Source: Cavia porcellus (lineage: Eukaryota > Chordata > Mammalia > Rodentia > Caviidae). From it: DNA of 64,000 bases. Under the pieces are notes generated by a model. The model was not told the origin of the DNA and made no database searches. It worked only from the letters and a program-made list of their open reading frames with translations. The stretch is from NCBI RefSeq assembly GCF_034190915.1, contig NW_026947484.1, positions 79,803,982-79,867,981 of the forward strand, in the 5' to 3' direction. The position numbers were made by a program, and so were the translations under genes. How positions within the stretch are numbered: position 1 is the stretch's first letter; each line of letters opens with the position of its first letter. Below are positions 63,766 to 64,000 of this stretch, in pieces.

Positions 63766-63784
63766 GGAGCCATTGCTTTTTCTT

Positions 63785-63892
63785 TTCTACTGTTGTTGTT
63801 GTTGTTGTTACCAGAGATCAAACTTACAACCTTGTGCCTTTCCAGGCAGGTGTTTGTGCTGGCAAGCTAAACCCACAGCCCTGGAGTCATTT
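63785..63892 (-). repeat. ID-like tRNA-derived SINE with (AAC)n tail
   Basis: The plus strand reads tgttgttgttgttgttaccag, agatcaaacttacaaccttg, 'tgcctttccaggcaggtgtttgtgctggcaagctaaacccacagcc'. The reverse complement is an ID-like SINE (ggctgtgggtttagcttgcc, cacctgcctggaaagg, aaggttgtaagtttgatctc, tggtaacaacaac), related to that at 39119. It sits at the junction of the two opposed L1 pieces. Confidence 0.75.
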
Positions 63893-63895
63893 CTA

Positions 63896-64000
63896 ACAAC
63901 CCAAAGAGTGGGGGAAAAAAAATGGTCAGCCATTTTTAAGACATAGGACTAATATCCAGAACGTACAAAGAACTGAAAAAAAATCAGTTCTCCAAATTCA
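63896..64000 (+). mobile_element. L1 ORF2 3' fragment, direct-orientation part (runs off the window)
   Basis: The segment acaacccaaagagtggggg, aaaaatggtcagccattttt, aggactaatatccagaacgt, acaaagaactgaaaaaaaat is sense L1 ORF2 just downstream of the part found inverted at 63403-63765 (conserved protein wording KxLISRIYKELK). Continuation beyond the window is expected. Confidence 0.8.

Larger units (their letters stand above)
9333..64000 (-). other. Glis3: GLIS3 intron upstream of the finger-3/4 exon (partial, at least 54.7 kb)
   Basis: Everything to the right of the 9332 acceptor appears to be one very long intron. I searched both strands for the exon that should supply the first cysteine of finger 3 and fingers 1-2 (an EKPxKC-type end) and did not find it, so it should lie beyond 64000. 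The interval is filled by the repeats listed separately and by AT-rich sequence with no recognisable genes. An unrelated non-coding RNA gene inside the intron cannot be excluded from sequence alone. Confidence 0.8.

Overview
This is mammalian nuclear DNA, almost certainly from a rodent. It is AT-rich and intron-dominated, with no operon-like gene packing. It carries 7SL-derived B1-type SINEs and tRNA-derived ID-like SINEs, which together point to Rodentia. I cannot fix the species; the ID-like SINE sequence does not look like mouse or rat.

The only protein-coding sequence I can support is two adjacent internal exons of one gene on the minus strand, at 9171-9332 and 4976-5086. Both have consensus splice sites and are in phase 0. 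Joined, they encode the second half of zinc finger 3 and all of fingers 4 and 5 of a GLI/GLIS/ZIC-class C2H2 transcription factor. The wording of fingers 4 and 5 and of the tail after finger 5 identifies GLIS3 rather than GLIS1, GLIS2 or GLI. The window is therefore the middle of a large GLIS3 locus. It holds part of the intron after the finger-5 exon (1-4975), a 4.1 kb intron between the exons (5087-9170), and at least 54.7 kb of the upstream intron (9333-64000), where I find no further exon.

The rest is intronic sequence with ordinary mammalian interspersed repeats. Ancient L2 and MIR fragments are scattered throughout. A repeat cluster at 30275-32770 contains a MIR, two L2s, two MaLR LTRs and an internally deleted Tigger. 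There is a small hAT-type MITE at 19277-19356 and a MER5-like remnant near 12981. An L1 3' end is nested in an older L1 at about 52010-53960. MaLR-type LTRs lie near 57478 and 60240. B1 SINEs lie near 42107, 61290 and 62266, and ID-like SINEs near 39119, 42933, 49843 and 63785. An L1 with the head-to-head arrangement of a twin-priming inversion lies at the right edge. Long microsatellites (TTTC, GAAA, GA, GT, CA, AT) punctuate the intron.

I saw no undescribed biological system. The points most worth a second look are the two frame-preserving finger exons, several nested or inverted repeat structures, an 18-bp duplication flanking a 40-bp hairpin-bearing insert, and a few short palindromes in otherwise unexplained intron sequence.
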